Source of the DNA: Acetobacterium woodii
GTDB taxonomy: Bacteria; Bacillota; Clostridia; Eubacteriales; Eubacteriaceae
Length of the DNA: 64,000 nucleotides
Direction: 5' to 3'
NCBI GenBank assembly: GCA_016213825.1
Contig: JACQZP010000021.1
Span: forward strand, 181,109-245,108
The notes beneath the pieces were generated by a model. The model did no database searches. It was given only the letters and a program-made list of their open reading frames with translations, and was not told the origin of the DNA. The translations under genes and the position numbers were made by a program. The first letter of the stretch is position 1, and each line of letters opens with the position of its first letter. Below are positions 59,605 through 64,000 of the stretch, piece after piece.

Positions 59605-62088
59605 TTACCTTTCTGATATTAATAATCCATTTTTGACAGCTGTTTTAATCGCGGCACTTTTACCATTGACTTCCAATTTTCGGTAGACATTCTGGAGATG
59701 GGTTTTGACCGTGCCGGGCGCAATATACAATCGATTGGCAATTTCTTCCCGTTTTAATCCCTTGGAGGTCAGTAATAACACCTCATGTTCTCGTTGAGTC
59801 AAACAAACCCTGAACAATTCACCATTTTCCAGGCTCTGCACATAAATTTCACTAAATGACAACAGTTTTTGGACAAAACCATCCTCCGGCTGACGGACGA
59901 GAATATTCTTGAGCATCTCAATGAGATGTACTGCGTTTTCAACAAAAGGCATGACAATATTGTCCGGTCTGGCTTCTGCCAATGCCAGCTCAAGTGCGTT
60001 CACCCCGGCTGCCATGCCATAGAGGTGGTATTTAGCAATGGCATCAAAGATCCCATTATGGATAAACCCCAATTGGTTATGATAGAGTGAAAAATATTCG
60101 ACAAAACTTTCCGCCAGAACTTCGAGTTTCACGAAATTCCGGGAGGCAGTCACCGCCTTACCATAAACCAGGTAATTAAAGGCGACGCCCTGATAAAAAA
60201 GATCTGCCGTGGTCATATCACCAACTTGCAGCCAAAATGGGATTTTTTCAACCTGATCCAGATTTGCATAGAGATAGCCCTTACATATATCAATCGTCGT
60301 ATTATAAACAGGATTACTGACTTCGGTGATTTCTTTTTCCAGTTCCCGGAATCGGTTGAGCGCATCATTGATATGTCCCTGTAAAATCATCAGCCGGATT
60401 AAATTAAAGTTGGCGCAAATGATAATGCTATACTGATCTTTGGTCCGGGCTTTATAAATCGCCTTTTCACTGTTTAATTCAGCTTCCGCCCATTTGCCGG
60501 TTTCCAACGCAAATTCCGCCCTGGCCAGGTATTCCGATCCGGTCCCATTGCCGTTGGCGTATCTGGGGTAAACCGGAAATTTTTTAATAACCAATTTTGT
60601 TGTTGTTTCAAATTCGCCCCGATCTCTGAAATAATTGTATAGGAGGTGCGGCGAGCCAAAAGTAAACTCGTTTTCGCGCTGCATGATATAAGATTGTTCT
60701 CCATTTAGCAGCTCGATGATCAAATCATTTCTGGCGGTGGACTCTTCAAGATGATTAAAGAAGCTGAACTTTCTGACAATATTAAGCTCTGCCAGCATCC
60801 GTTTTTTATCTGGTCGGACACGCTCCTCCTGATTCAGGAAAAACTGTTCGAGTTCTTCTAACTGTCGACAGCAGATGATCATTGTTTCATCGTCTCCCCT
60901 GAGCAGCGAAATCAGAATGTGCTGCAAATAAGCGAGCGGGTATTGGTGCAGCACGTCCACCGGTGTTTTGGCAAACAGCTCGGCAGAACCATCAAATTCG
61001 GCGAGCTCATTGCGGATGTTTTCAGGATTGTTCAGATGCTCAAGCACCCTTTCGTAGTCACCAGCCTGTTTAAAATATGCATAGGCTTTCGGGAATTCTA
61101 TCTTAGCAAGATACCACTCCCCCAGCCGACTGTACAAAGCGCTTCGTTCTGACAGCGAAAACTGCTGTTTTGTTCTTAGAAAATCAAGCAGCACATAATG
61201 GATTTGATAGGTTTTGTTGAGTTCATCAAAATAGATAAAGGAGTTTTCCTTTTTGATCTGGCTTAGAATCAGGCTGGCCTTTTCTTCTCCGGTAATAAAC
61301 TGCGCCTGATCATCTGTAAATGTGTCCATAATCGACAGCTCAATCAGAAAATTTTGAATCGCATCATCATAAACACTAAAAAGCGTCTGGTTGATCAGCT
61401 CGTCAATGGTCATATTCATCCCCACTGGAATCCCTTTTTCGAGACCAAGCAGCAGCATATACGTCAGGGTGATCCATCCTCCGGCATAGTCACTAATTTT
61501 CTTCAGATCTTTATCAGATATCGTTTCGATCATCAGGAGGCAATAGTCCCGGACTTCAACTTTTGTGAATTTCAGCAAATCCTGGGTGATCAATTGGCAG
61601 AATCCCTTTGCCACCAATTCGGCACTGTTTAAGTGAATCGTATTTCTGGTGATCAGGATAAGATGAAAATTTTCGATTCGTTCTGAGACAATTAATTCCA
61701 CCAGACGATTCAGCGGTTCGCTATTGGTCAAGTGGTAATCATCCAACACCAGCACTATTTTATCATCATTAACCATGTCACTTAAAACCGAAACCACCTG
61801 ATCCATTTGGGGGACATCCACGGGAAAGCCAAGATGCTTTAATGTTTCGCCACTAACTTGATTATACTTGCTGACTTCGTCCGAAAACTTATTCCAGTAA
61901 TAATCGATAAAACCACTCTCATGTTGAAAAGTTATCCAAATGGGCTTAATCGCTGCTATTTCAAGAAAATTCCTGACGGCGGTTGTTTTTCCATATCCCA
62001 TGGGCGCTTCAACGATAGTCAGCGGATAATCGTATAAATTGGCTAATATGTCATTAATACGTTCTCTATTTAAAAATTGTATTTTCAC
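59605..62088 (-). CDS. MalT-type LuxR-family ATPase transcriptional activator
   Basis: An 827-residue STAND activator. N-terminal P-loop APMGYGKTT (Gly31-Lys34), Walker B VLVLDDYH and a winged helix QIHYVLLDFLR. A helical TPR-like middle spans about 330-740. The C-terminal LuxR helix-turn-helix has LTQREHEVLLLTSKGLKREE then IANRLYIAPGTVKTHLQNVY. The start is GTG 62088 with a weak RBS. It is the first gene of an operon with the APC permease and is likely its ligand-responsive activator. Inducer unknown. Confidence 0.9.
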   Translation of the reverse strand: MKIQFLNRERINDILANLYDYPLTIVEAPMGYGKTTAVRNFLEIAAIKPIWITFQHESGFIDYYWNKFSDEVSKYNQVSGETLKHLGFPVDVPQMDQVVSVLSDMVNDDKIVLVLDDYHLTNSEPLNRLVELIVSERIENFHLILITRNTIHLNSAELVAKGFCQLITQDLLKFTKVEVRDYCLLMIETISDKDLKKISDYAGGWITLTYMLLLGLEKGIPVGMNMTIDELINQTLFSVYDDAIQNFLIELSIMDTFTDDQAQFITGEEKASLILSQIKKENSFIYFDELNKTYQIHYVLLDFLRTKQQFSLSERSALYSRLGEWYLAKIEFPKAYAYFKQAGDYERVLEHLNNPENIRNELAEFDGSAELFAKTPVDVLHQYPLAYLQHILISLLRGDDETMIICCRQLEELEQFFLNQEERVRPDKKRMLAELNIVRKFSFFNHLEESTARNDLIIELLNGEQSYIMQRENEFTFGSPHLLYNYFRDRGEFETTTKLVIKKFPVYPRYANGNGTGSEYLARAEFALETGKWAEAELNSEKAIYKARTKDQYSIIICANFNLIRLMILQGHINDALNRFRELEKEITEVSNPVYNTTIDICKGYLYANLDQVEKIPFWLQVGDMTTADLFYQGVAFNYLVYGKAVTASRNFVKLEVLAESFVEYFSLYHNQLGFIHNGIFDAIAKYHLYGMAAGVNALELALAEARPDNIVMPFVENAVHLIEMLKNILVRQPEDGFVQKLLSFSEIYVQSLENGELFRVCLTQREHEVLLLTSKGLKREEIANRLYIAPGTVKTHLQNVYRKLEVNGKSAAIKTAVKNGLLISER

Positions 62089-62338
62089 GCATGTCTCATT
62101 TCATTATTTGATTTCAATATTTAAATTAAATTAAAAAATAAAACTGTATGACTCTATTATAGCCGGGTTTTTTACATATGTTAAGTTTTTTTTAAAGACA
62201 TCGTCTTATTTATTTTGATGATATTATTATGCTACTTGTATGATTTATTGCTGATCCTTCAATAAATTCTGAATCTGGAAAGCGGCCCATTTTAAACAAA
62301 ACGGGCCGCCTCAGGCTTAATTTTATATTATAACGCTG

Positions 62339-63871
62339 TTAACCCTCAATATTAATAATAGCATCGGCCCAATCTTCATAAAACAGGGCCTCATGAGATA
62401 CCAAAATTAGGCTGCCTTCCCATTTGATCAGCTCCTTTTTTAATACCTCTTTAGCATCGGCATCGAGATGATTTGTCGGTTCATCGAGGATTAAAAAGTT
62501 TGCTTGGGTCAGCATCAAAATACAGATTTTAACCTTCGCCTGTTCCCCACCGCTCAAGGTGGATACCCCCTGGAGCATACTCTTTGCCTTTAAACCGCAC
62601 TGCGCCAGATACCGTCGCAACTGGCTCTGAGACAGCTTGGGATAGACGTCCGAGACTACCTGGATGGGAGTCTGCAATGGATATTCCCAGTTAAGATCCT
62701 GTTCGAAATAACCCACCTTGATGTTATCGGCAAATTTAAATTTCCCGGAAATCGCCGGAATCTGTTTCACCAGAGTTTTAAGCAACGTCGATTTGCCGAT
62801 CCCGTTAAACCCGGTGATAACAATTTTCTGACCTGATTCAATTTTAAAATTAAGTTTTCCTAACAGCGGATAATCATAACCAATTTCCAGATCTTTGGCA
62901 CTCAAAGATCGCTGAGCTGAAATATGCAGCGAGGTAAAGCGGAAATTGGGTTTTGGCACCAGTTCCGGTGGTGGAATCCGATCGATTTTATCCAATTGTT
63001 TTTGCCGACTTTTGGCCATACTGGCGGTAGAAGCTCGAGCCTTGTTTTTGGAAATATAATCTTCGAATTTCTTGATTTCTTTTTTCTGTGCTTCAAACTC
63101 CCGGATGTAGCCTTCCCGTCTCAGGCCTTTTAACTCAATGAACTTGGAAATGTTGCCGCTGTATTTTTTGATGGTGCAGAACTCAATATCGCAAACACAG
63201 GTGGTAATCTTGTCCAGAAAATCAAAATCATGGGAAATCACCAGAAAAGTTCCCTCATAAGCTTTTAAATAATCGGTCAGCCATTCCACATGTTCCTTAT
63301 CCAAAAAGTTGGTCGGCTCATCCAGAAGCAGCACGTTTGGTTCTTCCAGCAGCAGCTTAGCCAGGATAACCTTGGCCCGCTGTCCCCCACTTAGTTTTTC
63401 CAGGATGCTGTCCATCCCCAGCGCGGTAATCCCCAAACCATCGGCAATTTTTAAAATGCGGCTCTCCAGCTCATAAAAACCGGAGTTTTCCAATAAACTC
63501 TGGAGATCGGCGGCTCTATTCATGGCTTTTTCGCTGCAATCAGTAGCCATGTTTTCATAAATTTTTGTCAGCTGGGCTTCTGTCTCATAAAGCTCGTGAA
63601 ACGATGTTTTCAGATAGTCAAAAATTGTTACGTCCTGATCAATTTTGGCATGCTGATCCAAATAACCAACCTTAATGCCTTTTTGCCAGCGAATATCCCC
63701 GCCGTCAGGAATAATTTCGCCAATCAAGGTATTTAGCAAGGTGGTCTTCCCCGTCCCATTTCGCCCGACAATCCCCATGTGCTCACCTTTAAATAATTCA
63801 AAGGAAGCCTCCTGGTATAAAATTTTATCGCCAAACGAATGTGTTATATTTACTACGTCCAATAATCCCAT
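62339..63871 (-). CDS. ABC-F family ATPase
   Basis: A 510-residue soluble protein with two ABC domains and no membrane part. Domain 1: GIVGRNGTGKTT, LSGGQRAKVILAKLL and LLLDEPTNFLD. Domain 2: ITGFNGIGKSTLLK, LSGGEQAKVKICILM and LILDEPTNHLD. A charged linker (about 230-320) joins them. ABC-F proteins bind the ribosome and help translation or protect it from antibiotics. Start at ATG 63871 behind AGGAGAAATATTA; a 20-codon extension is unlikely. Whether it is a resistance or housekeeping type is not clear. Confidence 0.92.
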   Translation of the reverse strand: MGLLDVVNITHSFGDKILYQEASFELFKGEHMGIVGRNGTGKTTLLNTLIGEIIPDGGDIRWQKGIKVGYLDQHAKIDQDVTIFDYLKTSFHELYETEAQLTKIYENMATDCSEKAMNRAADLQSLLENSGFYELESRILKIADGLGITALGMDSILEKLSGGQRAKVILAKLLLEEPNVLLLDEPTNFLDKEHVEWLTDYLKAYEGTFLVISHDFDFLDKITTCVCDIEFCTIKKYSGNISKFIELKGLRREGYIREFEAQKKEIKKFEDYISKNKARASTASMAKSRQKQLDKIDRIPPPELVPKPNFRFTSLHISAQRSLSAKDLEIGYDYPLLGKLNFKIESGQKIVITGFNGIGKSTLLKTLVKQIPAISGKFKFADNIKVGYFEQDLNWEYPLQTPIQVVSDVYPKLSQSQLRRYLAQCGLKAKSMLQGVSTLSGGEQAKVKICILMLTQANFLILDEPTNHLDADAKEVLKKELIKWEGSLILVSHEALFYEDWADAIINIEG

Positions 63872-63956
63872 TAATATTTCTCCTATATAAATTCTACTAA
63901 ATAAATTCACAAAATAAAAACAGAGAGTCACTTTTATATTGACTCCCTGTCATTAT

Positions 63957-63991
63957 AAAAGGCCATAACGAACATTGCGTCATGGCCTTAA
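63957..63991. terminator. Hairpin upstream of the ABC-F gene
   Basis: Arms AAGGCCAT and ATGGCCTT around a partly paired loop, with A and T runs outside. It probably ends a transcript arriving from the right edge. A second small hairpin (GAGTCA..TGACTC) sits at 63925-63945 in the ABC-F leader. Confidence 0.6.
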
Positions 63992-64000
63992 AACTTTTCA

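Noticed and set aside
1..64000. Prophage, integrated plasmid, rRNA or tRNA genes
   Set aside because: No phage structural gene, integrase, replication gene or recognisable RNA gene was found on either strand.

Overview
The window looks like chromosomal DNA of a strictly anaerobic, Gram-positive acetogen-type Bacillota, most like Acetobacterium or another Eubacteriaceae member. This is inferred from gene content: an anaerobic radical-SAM sulfatase maturase, a dissimilatory-type sulfite reductase (asrABC), a hybrid cluster protein, an FprA flavodiiron protein, an oxygen-independent GlpA/GlpB-like pair, AGGAGG-type ribosome binding sites and many simple intrinsic terminators. No rRNA, tRNA, CRISPR array or intact insertion sequence was seen.

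Layout. 1-11 kb is an accessory, defence-rich stretch. A large minus-strand gene runs off the left edge and encodes a SIR2-like domain, a STAND/NB-ARC-type ATPase and TPR repeats. A lipoprotein sulfatase and its maturase follow. Next come a Fic C-terminal remnant, a serine hydrolase, a truncated Abi_2 gene, and an overlapping pair encoding a Rad50/SMC-like ATPase and a candidate Cap4-like nuclease (a possible Lamassu or ABC-three-component module). 11-20 kb holds metabolic and regulatory genes: VOC protein, Old-Yellow-Enzyme oxidoreductase with a LysR regulator, EAL signalling protein, AraC regulator, pyridoxamine-oxidase-like protein, GAP-family membrane protein and an Rpn/PD-(D/E)XK transposase-like gene. 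20.6-27.3 kb is a complete four-gene Wadjet operon (jetABCD). 27.8-38.3 kb carries an AI-2E-type exporter, DUF3089 lipoprotein, ferritin-like protein, MerR regulator, two PLP aminotransferases, a DnaQ-type exonuclease, a macrolide-type glycosyltransferase and an alpha-barrel protein.

38.6-46.2 kb is a minus-strand polyol or phospho-sugar catabolic cluster. It contains a GlpP antiterminator, a long perfect terminator hairpin, an FGGY kinase, an SDR dehydrogenase, GlpA-like and GlpB-like flavoproteins, a DUF1667 protein and a class II aldolase. The likely logic is phosphorylation, flavin-dependent oxidation and aldol cleavage, with GlpP possibly relieving termination at the hairpin. 46-51.4 kb holds a proline-iminopeptidase-like hydrolase, zinc-ribbon protein, HAD phosphatase, Yip1-type membrane protein, and a fusion of a Mbeg1-like hydrolase, a GAF domain and an apparently dead ABC ATPase. 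51.9-58 kb is a nitrosative, oxidative and sulfite stress block (hcp, asrABC, fprA). 58.2-63.9 kb has an APC permease with a MalT-like LuxR activator and an ABC-F ATPase.

Dispersed intergenic palindromic repeats are a strong feature of the window. One family (about 170 bp when complete, many partial copies) has inverted ends and a central hairpin whose bases covary between copies. A second related family flanks hcp/asr. A third, terminator-like family occurs three times. Several translation starts were moved downstream of the longest-ORF start because a clear ribosome binding site sits inside the extension.
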